A model generated the notes under the pieces. The model ran no database searches. It was not told the DNA's origin and saw nothing but the letters and a program-made list of their open reading frames with translations. Made by a program: the position numbers and the translations under genes. Of a stretch of DNA of 64,000 nt, positions 1 through 8,196 are shown piece after piece (the first letter of the stretch is position 1; each line of letters begins with the position of its first letter). Origin of the DNA: Stenotrophomonas sp. HITSZ_GD (GTDB taxonomy: Bacteria; Pseudomonadota; Gammaproteobacteria; Xanthomonadales; Xanthomonadaceae); NCBI RefSeq assembly GCF_029543105.1, contig NZ_JARQXB010000006.1:1-64000 (forward strand), written 5' to 3'.

Positions 1-9
1 CCGTTGACC

Positions 10-39
10 GCTTCAGCACCCGAAGGCTTTCCCTGAAGC
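10..39 (-). other. hairpin in the leader of the leftward transcript
   Basis: Seven-base arms GCTTCAG (10-16) and CTGAAGC (33-39) face each other around a 16-base loop, just downstream of the leftward promoter at 42-76. In a rRNA leader this would be a processing or folding element, but its role is inferred from position only. Confidence 0.45.
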
Positions 40-41
40 GA

Positions 42-76
42 GCCCGCCATCATAGCGGACTTTTTTGTTTCGTCAA
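42..76 (-). promoter_or_regulatory. strong sigma70 promoter, probably of an rRNA operon off the left edge
   Basis: Read on the minus strand there is a -35 TTGACG (71-76), a 16-base spacer and a -10 TATGAT (49-54), close to consensus. Transcription would begin near 42 and leave the window. The GC-rich start region and structured leader fit a stable-RNA promoter, and I recall an rRNA operon beside tyrS in relatives, but no rRNA sequence is inside the window. Confidence 0.65.
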
Positions 77-159
77 CCCCGTGTGAAGCTGGAGGCTGAT
101 CCGCCGTCTGATCGCCTTGCCTTTCGGCTGGCCCTCGTGACGGGGGAGAGAAAGTATGG

Positions 160-184
160 CCCTTCCCCGACAGTTTGGGAAGGG
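160..184 (-). terminator. hairpin downstream of tyrS
   Basis: Arms CCCTTCCC (160-167) and GGGAAGGG (177-184) form an 8-bp stem with a 9-base loop, 25 bases past the tyrS stop. On the minus strand no T-run follows directly, so this is a possible rather than a textbook intrinsic terminator. Confidence 0.4.
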
Positions 185-209
185 GTTTGTGAAAAAATTT
201 TTACGTAGC

Positions 210-1421
210 TCAGCCCGCCACTAGCAACACGCGCGCGAAGTTCCGCTTGCCGATCTGGATGACCCCTTCGAAGCCCGGCGCCAACTGCAGCTGCGGATCC
301 TCCACCACTTCGCCGCTCACCCGCACGGCACGCTCCTTGAGCTTGCGCATGGCCTCCGAATTACTGGGCGTCAGCCCGGCGGCGGTCAGCAGTGCAGCGA
401 TGCGAAGACCCTCCGGGGGCACGCTCACTTCCTGTAGCGGCAGCAGACGGGTGTCGCCCTGGCCGGTCACCACCGCGTGCCAACCCGCGATCGCCTGCTG
501 GGCCGCCGCCGCGCCATGGAAGCGTGTGGCCAACTCGCGCGCAAGGCGCAGCTTCACCTCGCGCGGGTTCAATTCGCCGCCTTCCACCTGCTTGCGCAGC
601 GACACCGCTTCATCCACGCCGATGTCGAAAGACAGCAGTTCGATCCAGCGCCACATCAATTCGTCGCCCACCTTCATGGTCTTGGTGACGATGTCGATGG
701 CTGGCTCGCTGATGCCGATGTAGTTGCCCAGCGACTTGGACATCTTGTTGACACCGTCCAGGCCCTCCAGCAGCGGCATGGTCAGCACGATCTGCGGCGC
801 CTGGCCGTAGTGCTCCTGCAGGCCACGACCCATCAACAGGTTGAACTTCTGGTCGGTGCCGCCGAGTTCGACATCGCACTTCAACGCGACGGAGTCGTAA
901 CCCTGCACCAGCGGGTAGAGGAACTCATGGATGGCGATGGACTGCTGCGCCGCGTACCGCTTGGCGAAGTCGTCACGCTCCAGCATGCGCGCCACGGTGT
1001 GCTGGCCGGCCAGGCGGATCATGTCGGCCGCGCCCATCTGCCCGAACCACTCGGAATTGAAACGCACCTCGGTCCGCTCGCGGTCGAGCACCTTGAAGAC
1101 CTGCTCCTCGTATGTGCGCGCATTGGCCAGCACATCCTCGCGGGTGAGCGGCTTGCGGGTGACGTTCTTTCCGGTCGGGTCGCCGATCATCCCGGTGAAA
1201 TCGCCGATCAGGAAGATCACCTGGTGTCCCAGATCCTGGAACTGCCGCATCTTGTTCAACAACACGGTGTGACCCAGGTGCAGGTCCGGCGCCGTGGGGT
1301 CGAAGCCCGCCTTGATCCGCAGCGGGCGCCCGGCCTTCAGGCGGGCCTCCAGCTCGTCGGGCTTGAGGATCTCGTCGGCACCACGGCCGATCAGGGCGAG
1401 CGATTCAGCAATCGAGGACAA
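210..1421 (-). CDS. tyrS: tyrosine--tRNA ligase
   Basis: Cytoplasmic class I aminoacyl-tRNA synthetase that charges tRNA-Tyr. The 403-residue product shows the ATP-binding signature HLGH at 48-51 (HIGH class), the KMSKS loop at 226-230 and an S4-like RNA-binding C-terminus (about 335-400) with the usual '[13 protein letters not shown]' type of segment. The HLGH and length place it with the TyrS form common in Xanthomonadaceae and Pseudomonas. The start codon is TTG (1419-1421), supported by GGAG nine bases upstream; no better ATG lies nearby. It is divergent from the M23 peptidase gene and points toward the presumed rRNA promoter at the left edge. Confidence 0.97.
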   Translation of the reverse strand: MSSIAESLALIGRGADEILKPDELEARLKAGRPLRIKAGFDPTAPDLHLGHTVLLNKMRQFQDLGHQVIFLIGDFTGMIGDPTGKNVTRKPLTREDVLANARTYEEQVFKVLDRERTEVRFNSEWFGQMGAADMIRLAGQHTVARMLERDDFAKRYAAQQSIAIHEFLYPLVQGYDSVALKCDVELGGTDQKFNLLMGRGLQEHYGQAPQIVLTMPLLEGLDGVNKMSKSLGNYIGISEPAIDIVTKTMKVGDELMWRWIELLSFDIGVDEAVSLRKQVEGGELNPREVKLRLARELATRFHGAAAAQQAIAGWHAVVTGQGDTRLLPLQEVSVPPEGLRIAALLTAAGLTPSNSEAMRKLKERAVRVSGEVVEDPQLQLAPGFEGVIQIGKRNFARVLLVAG

Positions 1422-1522
1422 AGCTAGGGACTCCAGCGGGGTTGGGCGACCGTCAAGAACGTGAACGATGTTAAACGCGAGTTAATGCCGCGCCAAGCGA
1501 AAACATGAACAGGCTCAATGGT

Positions 1523-1551
1523 TTGACGCGGCTTTGAGGGGTGTCTATGGT
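1523..1551 (+). promoter_or_regulatory. sigma70 promoter for the M23 peptidase gene
   Basis: TTGACG (1523-1528), a 17-base spacer and TATGGT (1546-1551) lie 46 bases before the ATG at 1597. Spacing is ideal and the -35 is near consensus. Confidence 0.6.
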
Positions 1552-1596
1552 ACCGGCGTTTGCGCTCTTTGCTTTGAGCCACCGAGGAACCGATAG

Positions 1597-3024
1597 ATGC
1601 AGCATTCCGAGCAGGGCCGTGCGCGCCGTCAGCGCTTCCAGGAACGACTTCACGTCCAACACGACTCGGCCTTGCATCAAAGGCTCAAGCAGCATCTTCC
1701 CGCTGCCTTCAACCAGCGCTGGACGCGCCGGCACTGGCTGCACGCCTCGCTGTTCACCACGATCGGCGCGCTGCTCGCGACCATCGTGCCGGGCTTCTCC
1801 AACGCCATCGACGCGCCCCTGGTCACCCATTCCACGCTCGCCCTCCCGCTGCCGCCCCTGCCTGCGGGCAGCCCGCAGGCCGTGCCGGGCAGCAACTGGG
1901 AGCTGCTGCGGATCAAGCCGGGCCAGACCCTGAGCGGCGTGTTCGGTGACATGGGCATCCCCACCGCCACGCTCTCGCGCGTGCTGGGCCATCCGGGCGC
2001 CCGCGAGGCGCTGACCCGGCTGCGCCCAGGCGCCGAACTGGCCTTCGATATCGGCCAGCCGGGCGAGCTGCGTGCCCTGCGTTTCGATCGTGATGCCAGC
2101 CACCGCGTCGAGTTGCTGCTTAGCGGCGAAACGGTGCGCGAGAAGGTCACCGAACGCGCCACCACCGTGCGCACCGTCGTGACCAGCGGCGAGATCACCA
2201 GTTCGCTGTACGCCGCCGCGCGCAAGGCCGGCCTGCCGCCGTCCGCGGTGGCGACGATGACCGACGACATCTTCAAGTACGACATCGACTTCGACAAAGA
2301 CCTGCAGCCGGGCGACCGCTTCAGCGTGGTCATGGACGAGACCTGGCGCGAAGGCGAGCGCATCGACACCAGCAAGATCCTGGCGGCCACCTTCACCACC
2401 GGCGGCAAGACCTACACCGGTTTCCGCTTCGAACGTGGCGGCAAGCCGGCCGAGTATTTCGATATCACCGGCCGTCCACTGAAGAAGAGCTTCATCCGCA
2501 TGCCGGTGACCTATACCCGCATCAGCTCCACCTACGGCATGCGTCGCCACCCGGTCCTGGGCACGATCCGCGGCCACAAGGGCATCGACTACGCCGCGCC
2601 CACCGGCACGCCGATCATGGCCGCCGGCGATGCGCAGGTGAAGTTCGTGGGCACCCAGCGCGGCTACGGCAACGTGATCATCCTCGACCACGGCAAGGGC
2701 TATTCGACGCTGTACGGCCACATGTCGCGCTTCGGCAAGGTCCGCGCCGGGCAGCGCATCAGCCAGGGCACGGTGATCGGCTACGTCGGCATGACCGGCC
2801 TGGCGACGGGCCCGCACCTGCACTACGAATTCCGCGTCAACGGCGAGCAGCGCAACCCGGCCTCGGTGACCATGCCGCCGCCGACGCCCCTGGGGGGCGC
2901 CGAGCTGGTGGCGTTCCGCGCGCAGACCGCGCCGGCCATGGCCCGCATCCAGGGCATGGAGAAGCTGATCTACGCCGATGCCGACCCCAAGCCGGCGCAG
3001 GCCAAAGGCAAGAGCAAGGGCTGA
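1597..3024 (+). CDS. membrane-anchored M23 peptidoglycan endopeptidase
   Basis: Predicted periplasmic zinc metallopeptidase of the M23 (LytM/MepM/NlpD) family that cuts peptide cross-links in murein. The 475-residue protein has a basic cytoplasmic N-terminus, one membrane segment at about 50-68, an OapA/LysM-like region near 105-190 and the M23 domain at about 310-430. Zinc and catalytic residues are visible: H327 and D331 in HKGID, and H407/H409 in HLH. All metal ligands are present, so it should be an active enzyme rather than an EnvC-like activator. Its promoter is at 1523-1551 and a terminator at 3056-3085. The next gene, anmK, also handles murein, so the two may serve turnover and recycling. 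Confidence 0.9.
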   Translation: MQHSEQGRARRQRFQERLHVQHDSALHQRLKQHLPAAFNQRWTRRHWLHASLFTTIGALLATIVPGFSNAIDAPLVTHSTLALPLPPLPAGSPQAVPGSNWELLRIKPGQTLSGVFGDMGIPTATLSRVLGHPGAREALTRLRPGAELAFDIGQPGELRALRFDRDASHRVELLLSGETVREKVTERATTVRTVVTSGEITSSLYAAARKAGLPPSAVATMTDDIFKYDIDFDKDLQPGDRFSVVMDETWREGERIDTSKILAATFTTGGKTYTGFRFERGGKPAEYFDITGRPLKKSFIRMPVTYTRISSTYGMRRHPVLGTIRGHKGIDYAAPTGTPIMAAGDAQVKFVGTQRGYGNVIILDHGKGYSTLYGHMSRFGKVRAGQRISQGTVIGYVGMTGLATGPHLHYEFRVNGEQRNPASVTMPPPTPLGGAELVAFRAQTAPAMARIQGMEKLIYADADPKPAQAKGKSKG

Positions 3025-3055
3025 TCGCCCCCACCCTCCTGACCGAATTGTTTGA

Positions 3056-3085
3056 CGGCGCCCTTCCCGGGCGCCGTATCTTTAT
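3056..3085 (+). terminator. intrinsic terminator after the M23 gene
   Basis: An 8-bp stem CGGCGCCC/GGGCGCCG (3056-3063 with 3069-3076) with a 5-base loop is followed by the T-rich TATCTTTAT. Confidence 0.75.
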
Positions 3086-3109
3086 GGGCTTCCCGAACCC
3101 GAGATCCGC

Positions 3110-4246
3110 ATGGCGGCGCTTCCTGACGGCACTCCCCTCTATATCGGCCTGATGTCCGGCACCAGCGCCGATGGCATCGATGCGGCGCTGGTGGCTTTCC
3201 TCGACGACCCGGCCGATGGCCCGCGCTGCCACCTGCTGGCGGGCCACACGCACCCGTGGGAGCCCGCGCTGCGTGCCGAGCTGGTGGCGCTGGGCGAAGG
3301 CGGCGAGGCGGGCTCGCTGGATGTCCTGGGGGACCTGGACGCCCGCGTCGGGATCGCTTTCGCCGAGGCGGCCCACACGCTGCTGGCCCGGCACGGGGTC
3401 GACGCCGCCCAGGTCCGCGCGATCGGCTCGCACGGCCAGACCGTGCGCCATCGTCCGCTGGCCACGCCCGCCTTCACCTGGCAGATGGGCGATGCGCATC
3501 GCGTCGCCGAAGCCACCGGCATTACCACCGTAGCCGATTTCCGGCGCCGTGATATCGCCGCCGGCGGCCAGGGCGCGCCGCTGATGCCGGCGTTCCATGT
3601 AGCCATGTTGGGCAGCGGCGCGGAAGACCGTGCCGTGCTCAACCTCGGCGGCATCGGCAACCTGACGTTGATTCCCCAAGCCGGAGAGGTGCGCGGGTTC
3701 GACACCGGGCCGGCCAATGCGCTGATGGACAGCTGGTGCCAGCGCCATACCGGGCAGCCGTTCGATGCCGGCGGCGCGTTCGCCGCCTCCGGCCAGGTCT
3801 TGCCGGGCCTGCTGGCGCAATGGCTACAGGAGCCCTGGTTCGCCCTGCCGCCGCCCAAGAGCACGGGCCGCGAGCAATTCCATCTGGATTGGGCGTTGTC
3901 CGCGCCGGGCGCCGCGGGCGCCTCGCCGGCGGACGTGCAGGCGACCTTGCTGGCCTTGACCGTGGAGACCATCGCCGACGCCCTGCGGGCGCACCAACCC
4001 GCGACCGCGCGGGTGCTGGTCTGCGGCGGCGGCGTGCGCAACCCGGTGCTGATGGCGGCGCTGGCCCAGCGCCTGCCCGGCATTGGCGTCGAATCCAGCC
4101 AAGCGCACGGCCTGGACCCGGATTACATGGAAGCGATGGGTTTTGCCTGGCTCGCGGCGCAGACACTGGCCTCGCGGCCCGGCAACCTGCCCTCGGTCAG
4201 CGGCGCGCGTGGGCCGCGCATCCTGGGCGCCATCCACCCCGCCTGA
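3110..4246 (+). CDS. anmK: anhydro-N-acetylmuramic acid kinase
   Basis: Phosphorylates and opens anhydro-MurNAc released from murein, feeding MurNAc-6-phosphate back into wall synthesis. The 378-residue protein carries the family's N-terminal phosphate-binding stretch [12 protein letters not shown] (13-24), the LNLGGIGN motif near 180 and the [12 protein letters not shown] segment near 200, all typical of the ASKHA-fold AnmK family. Length matches the family. It follows the M23 endopeptidase and faces ampG, the importer of anhydro-muropeptides, so this locus holds uptake and first recycling steps close together. Confidence 0.95.
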   Translation: MAALPDGTPLYIGLMSGTSADGIDAALVAFLDDPADGPRCHLLAGHTHPWEPALRAELVALGEGGEAGSLDVLGDLDARVGIAFAEAAHTLLARHGVDAAQVRAIGSHGQTVRHRPLATPAFTWQMGDAHRVAEATGITTVADFRRRDIAAGGQGAPLMPAFHVAMLGSGAEDRAVLNLGGIGNLTLIPQAGEVRGFDTGPANALMDSWCQRHTGQPFDAGGAFAASGQVLPGLLAQWLQEPWFALPPPKSTGREQFHLDWALSAPGAAGASPADVQATLLALTVETIADALRAHQPATARVLVCGGGVRNPVLMAALAQRLPGIGVESSQAHGLDPDYMEAMGFAWLAAQTLASRPGNLPSVSGARGPRILGAIHPA

Positions 4247-4251
4247 AACGC

Positions 4252-4479
4252 CTAGAAGCTGCCGCCGCTGGGCAGCAGCTTCAGCGCGGCGATGGCATCG
4301 GCCAGGGCGTCCACTTCCGGGTGCGCGAAACCGCCGTTGACCTCGTGCTCGCAGGCGAACAGGCCCTGCTCGATGAGATTGATCACGGTCTGGTGCTGCG
4401 TCCAGCCGCGCGCCACCGAGATGCGGCGGATACGGTCGACCAGCATCGGATCGATGTCGCGCAGAACCAGATCGGTCAT
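4252..4479 (-). CDS. small conserved protein, possible ribbon-helix-helix fold
   Basis: A 75-residue protein beginning MTDLVLRDID. The N-terminal half (beta-like LVLRDID, then two helices with a WTQHQTVINLIEQGL segment) resembles CopG/Arc-type DNA-binding proteins, but I cannot name the family. The ATG at 4477-4479 is chosen because GGGGAG sits five bases before it; a GTG five codons upstream lacks its own ribosome site. It lies between anmK (convergent, 5 bases apart) and ampG (same strand, 66 bases upstream), so it could be co-transcribed with xth-ampG. A regulatory role in wall recycling is only a guess. Confidence 0.6.
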   Translation of the reverse strand: MTDLVLRDIDPMLVDRIRRISVARGWTQHQTVINLIEQGLFACEHEVNGGFAHPEVDALADAIAALKLLPSGGSF

Positions 4480-4545
4480 CTCACTCCCCAACACGCGTGC
4501 TCGAGGATCCCCCGGGGCGAATCATCGGCAAGTCGGCCCCGGCTT

Positions 4546-5868
4546 TCAATCCGCCGGGCGCGCGGCGGGCGCCCCGGCCGGGTCCACGATCCGCCGCCAC
4601 AGCCAGGCCAGCAGCAGCAGGGTGGGGATGACGGTCAGGGCGCTGAGGATGAAGAACGCCGAGTACGAGCTCGCCTCGACGATGTACCCCGACACCCCGC
4701 CGACGAACTTGCCCGGCAGGTTGGCCAGCGACACGAGCAGGCCGTACTGGGTGGCGGTGAAGTTGCGGTCGGTCAGCGAGGACATGAAGGCCACCAGCAC
4801 CACGCCGGCGAATCCCTGGAACAGGTTGTCGGCCGAGAGCGCGGCATAGAACGCCCACAGCTGGCCCGGGTGCTGCGCCATCAGCAGGAAGGCCAGGTTG
4901 GACAGCGCCACGCCGAGCGCGGCGACCAGCAGCATGCGCCGGAAGCCGAACGCCGCCACCGCCGCACCGCCGGCGAACGCGCCCACCACGCCCATCCACA
5001 CGCCGAACAGCTTGGAGACGGTGGCGATATCGGCTTTGGTGAAGCCCGAATCGAGGTAGAACGGACCGGCCATGACGCCGATCACCTGGTCGGGAAACTT
5101 GAAAAAGCCGACGAACAGCAACAGCGCCAGCGCCACCGCCGGCCCGTTGTGGCTGAAGAAACTGCTGATCGGCTGCCAGAACGCGCCGAGGAAGTCGATC
5201 CGGCGCTCGATCGTGGCCTCCGGGATGGCCGGTTCCCGGCATACCAGGGTGGCGATGATCGGCAGCAGCATCAGCGCGGACATCGCCATGTAGGCCCAGC
5301 GCCAGTCGCTGAACTGCGCCAGGTACAGCGCACCGGCGCCCCCTACGATCAACCCGATGCGATAGCCCAGAATGTAGGTGGCGGCCAGCGCGGCCTGCGC
5401 GCTTTCGGCGGCAATCTCGATGCGATAGGCGTCCACCACCGAATCCTGGGTGGCGCCCATGAAAGAGGCGAACAGCACCCAACCCACCAGCCCGGCCACG
5501 CCCAGCTCCGGCCGCGAGAACGCCAGCGCGAACAGCGCCACGGTGACGCCCACCTGCGACAGCAGCAGCCACGAACGGCGCCGGCCGAGGAAGCCCAGCA
5601 GCGGGAAGGCGTGGCGGTCCAGCAGCGGCGCCCACAGGAACTTCAGCAAGTAGAAGAAGCTCGCCAGGCTGATCAGGCCGATGCTGTGCAGGTCCATGCC
5701 CACGTCGCGCAGGCGCGTGGACAGGGTTTGGGAAGCAATCAGCAGGAACGGCAGGCCGCTGCCGAAGCCCAGCAAGGCCAGCGTGCCCGCCGAAGGCGTG
5801 GCGAAGGCGCGGCGGATCCCGGCCCAGCCCTTGTAGGACACCGGGGCGCCGGCGGTCGCTTCGCTCAC
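4546..5868 (-). CDS. ampG: AmpG-family muropeptide permease (MFS)
   Basis: Inner-membrane transporter that brings GlcNAc-anhydroMurNAc peptides into the cytoplasm for recycling. The product is about 440 residues with 12 or more hydrophobic segments and AmpG features: the early GFGSGLPFLLI stretch, LKFLWAPLLDR, GATQDSVVDAYRIE and an SLTDRNFTATQYGLL segment late in the protein. The start is taken as GTG (5866-5868), which overlaps the xth stop as GTGA; the much longer upstream-open frame runs inside xth and is not a real extension. anmK next door supports the recycling role. AmpG also feeds inducers of ampC-type beta-lactamases in many species. Confidence 0.88.
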   Translation of the reverse strand: MSEATAGAPVSYKGWAGIRRAFATPSAGTLALLGFGSGLPFLLIASQTLSTRLRDVGMDLHSIGLISLASFFYLLKFLWAPLLDRHAFPLLGFLGRRRSWLLLSQVGVTVALFALAFSRPELGVAGLVGWVLFASFMGATQDSVVDAYRIEIAAESAQAALAATYILGYRIGLIVGGAGALYLAQFSDWRWAYMAMSALMLLPIIATLVCREPAIPEATIERRIDFLGAFWQPISSFFSHNGPAVALALLLFVGFFKFPDQVIGVMAGPFYLDSGFTKADIATVSKLFGVWMGVVGAFAGGAAVAAFGFRRMLLVAALGVALSNLAFLLMAQHPGQLWAFYAALSADNLFQGFAGVVLVAFMSSLTDRNFTATQYGLLVSLANLPGKFVGGVSGYIVEASSYSAFFILSALTVIPTLLLLAWLWRRIVDPAGAPAARPAD

Positions 5869-6665
5869 AGGTCGTAGTCCACGGTGAACGGTGCGTGGTC
5901 GGAAAAGCGCTGCTCGCGGTAGATCGAGCAGCCACGCAGGCGCGGCCGCAGCCCGGGGGTCGCGAACTGGTAGTCGATGCGCCACCCCACGTTGTTGGCG
6001 CGCGCCGCGCCGCGGTTGCTCCACCAGGTGTAGTCCTCGCCCTGCGGATGCAGCACGCGGTAAGCATCGACCCAGCCGCGGCCCTGGCCGCGTTCGGCCT
6101 CGTCCTCGCGGTCGGCGCACAGCCCGTTGAGCCAGTCGCGTTCGGGCGGCAGGCAGCCGGAGTTCTTCTGGTTGGACTTCCAGTTCTTGATGTCCAGGGC
6201 CGAGCGCACGATGTTCCAGTCACCGCACAACACGTACTCGCGGTCGCTGGCTAGCCATTGCGCCAGGATCGGGCGCAGCCATGCCATCACCTTGAACTTG
6301 AAGTCCTGGCGCTGTTCGCCCGAAGAGCCGGAGGGGATGTAGAACGACACCACGCTCAAGTTGCCGTAGCGCGCCTCGATGTAGCGGCCTTCCTCGTCGA
6401 ATTCGCTCCAGCCCAGCGCGGTGCGGATTTCGTCCGGCTCGCGGCGGCTGTAGATCGCCACGCCGCTGTAGCCCTTCTTGGTGGTGGCGTCCCGGAACCA
6501 GGCCCGATACCCGGCGGGCAGGAACGCCGGGCCGGCGAGCTGGTGTTCCTGGGCCTTGGTTTCCTGCACGCACAGGACATCGGCCTCCTGCGCGGAGAAC
6601 CACTCGAAGAAGCCCTTGGAGGCGGCCGATCGCAGGCCGTTGGCGTTGAAGCTGATGATGCGCAT
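5865..6665 (-). CDS. xth: exodeoxyribonuclease III / AP endonuclease family protein
   Basis: Mg-dependent enzyme of the exonuclease III family that incises abasic sites and removes 3' blocking groups. The 266-residue protein contains the whole active site: N7, E35 in QETK, Y109, D149 and N151 in GDWN, and D256-H257 in SDHAP. Length equals E. coli ExoIII. It is divergent from pyrE with 110 bases between and is translationally coupled to ampG by a GTGA overlap, a pairing I read as a shared transcript without functional necessity. Confidence 0.93.
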   Translation of the reverse strand: MRIISFNANGLRSAASKGFFEWFSAQEADVLCVQETKAQEHQLAGPAFLPAGYRAWFRDATTKKGYSGVAIYSRREPDEIRTALGWSEFDEEGRYIEARYGNLSVVSFYIPSGSSGEQRQDFKFKVMAWLRPILAQWLASDREYVLCGDWNIVRSALDIKNWKSNQKNSGCLPPERDWLNGLCADREDEAERGQGRGWVDAYRVLHPQGEDYTWWSNRGAARANNVGWRIDYQFATPGLRPRLRGCSIYREQRFSDHAPFTVDYDL

Positions 6666-6775
6666 GGGGTGCCGGGTACGGGAAAACCACTAAAGCGTAA
6701 CCCAACCCACCCACGACCCCGAGCCGGCGCCGGAGCCGCTATCCTCTGCGTCCCCGCAAACCCGTTCCGAGCGCC

Positions 6776-7435
6776 ATGACAGACCACCGGCAACGCTTCC
6801 TCGACCTGGCCCTGGGCGCCGACGCCCTGCGCTTTGGCGAGTTCACCCTCAAGTCCGGCCGCCTGAGCCCGTACTTCTTCAATGCCGGCCGCTTCGATTC
6901 CGGCGTGCGCACCGCCGCCCTGGCCGCGTGCTACGCCGACGCGATCGAGGATGCCGGCCTGGATTTCGACCTGGTGTTCGGCCCGGCCTACAAGGGCATC
7001 CCGCTGGCGACCGCGCTGGCGTGCGAGTTCGCGCGCCGCGGCCGCGACCTGCCGCTGGCCTTCAACCGCAAGGAGGCCAAGGACCACGGCGAGGGCGGCA
7101 CGCTGATCGGCGCGCCGCTGGCCGGCCGCAAGGTGTTGATCGTGGACGACGTGATCACCGCCGGCACGGCCATCCGCGAGGCGCTGGACATCATTCGCCA
7201 GGCCGGCGGCACGCCGTCGGCGATCGTGGTGGCGCTGGACCGCCAGGAGATCGCCTCCGAGCAGGATCGCCGCTCGGCCGCGCAGGCGGTGGCGGCCGAG
7301 GCGGGCATCCCCGTGGTGGCCGTCGCCAACCTGGGCGACCTGCTTGCATTTGCGCAAGGAAAGCCGGAACTTGTGGACTTCCGCGCACCGCTGCTGGCCT
7401 ACCGGGCCCGCTACGGTACCGACATATCGGGCTGA
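6776..7435 (+). CDS. pyrE: orotate phosphoribosyltransferase
   Basis: Converts orotate and PRPP to OMP in pyrimidine synthesis. The 219-residue protein has the PRPP-binding signature VLIVDDVITAGTA at 120-132 and the catalytic-loop lysines in FNRKEAKDHGEGG near 97-108. Length is as expected for the short PyrE form. It is divergent from xth; the DUF4124 gene follows 19 bases later and may be co-transcribed. Confidence 0.97.
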   Translation: MTDHRQRFLDLALGADALRFGEFTLKSGRLSPYFFNAGRFDSGVRTAALAACYADAIEDAGLDFDLVFGPAYKGIPLATALACEFARRGRDLPLAFNRKEAKDHGEGGTLIGAPLAGRKVLIVDDVITAGTAIREALDIIRQAGGTPSAIVVALDRQEIASEQDRRSAAQAVAAEAGIPVVAVANLGDLLAFAQGKPELVDFRAPLLAYRARYGTDISG

Positions 7436-7454
7436 GGACAGTCAGGGGGCTGCC

Positions 7455-8126
7455 ATGATGCCGAACACCAGAAACGCGATGCTGGGCATCGCCGTGCTCG
7501 CCGTGCTGTCCTGGCACGCGCAAGCCGCGCAGCCGGCGAAGAAGAAGGCCAACACGCCGGCCACGCCGAAGAAGCTGTACTGCTGGGACCAGAACGGCCA
7601 GCGGACCTGTAGCGACACCCTGCCGTCCGAGGCGGTGAACCAGGCACGCGACGAGATCAATGCCAGCAACGGCATGCGCAGTGCGGAGATCGACCGCGCC
7701 CTGAACGCGGACGAGCGCGCCGTGGCTGCCGCGGCCGCCGCCCAGCAGCAAGCCGACCTGGCGGCCGAGCAGACCCGCAAGCGCACCGACCAGGCGCTGC
7801 TGACCACCTTCCAGAGCGAGGACGACCTGCGCCGCGTGTTCGCCGAGCGCACCGCGCTGATCGACAACAACGTGCAGACCGCGCGCTACAACGTCGCCAG
7901 CCTGCGCGAGGGCCTGATCACCCTGCTGCGCGACGCCGGCAACCGCGAGCTGGCCGGGCAGAAGGTGCCGGACAAGCTGGCCGGCGACATCCAGAAGCGC
8001 CACAACGAACTGATCTGGCAGCAGCGCCTGCAAGCCAGCTTCGAGCGCCAGCGCGTCGAGCTGGATGGGGAGATCGAGCAGATCCTGCAACGCTACCGGG
8101 CCATGCGCGCGCCTTCCGGCACCTGA
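7455..8126 (+). CDS. secreted DUF4124-domain protein
   Basis: Exported protein of about 223 residues. A signal peptide (hydrophobic 10-23, cleavage after AQA) precedes a KLYCWDQNGQRTCSD segment with the W...D.nG...C.D pattern of DUF4124, then a long alanine/glutamine-rich helical region likely to be coiled coil (about 85-215). DUF4124 proteins are frequent and mostly uncharacterised in Xanthomonadaceae. The ATG at 7455 is preceded by AGGGGG; a second ATG follows immediately and could be used instead. It ends at a bidirectional terminator shared with the phosphomannomutase gene. Confidence 0.82.
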   Translation: MMPNTRNAMLGIAVLAVLSWHAQAAQPAKKKANTPATPKKLYCWDQNGQRTCSDTLPSEAVNQARDEINASNGMRSAEIDRALNADERAVAAAAAAQQQADLAAEQTRKRTDQALLTTFQSEDDLRRVFAERTALIDNNVQTARYNVASLREGLITLLRDAGNRELAGQKVPDKLAGDIQKRHNELIWQQRLQASFERQRVELDGEIEQILQRYRAMRAPSGT

Positions 8127-8146
8127 GTGGCCGCGGCGCACGAACG

Positions 8147-8173
8147 AAAAGGGCGGCCAGCGGCCGCCCTTTT
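8147..8173. terminator. bidirectional intrinsic terminator
   Basis: AAAA, stem GGGCGGCC (8151-8158), loop AGC, stem GGCCGCCC (8162-8169), TTTT. It ends the plus-strand DUF4124 gene and the minus-strand algC gene. Confidence 0.85.
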
Positions 8174-8196
8174 GCTTTGCGTTGCAGATCGCGCCG

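Noticed and set aside
3736-5877. Very long plus-strand open frame opposite ampG and across the anmK end
   Set aside because: It is a GC-driven shadow: low-complexity Arg/Gln/Ala product overlapping well-supported genes on the other strand.
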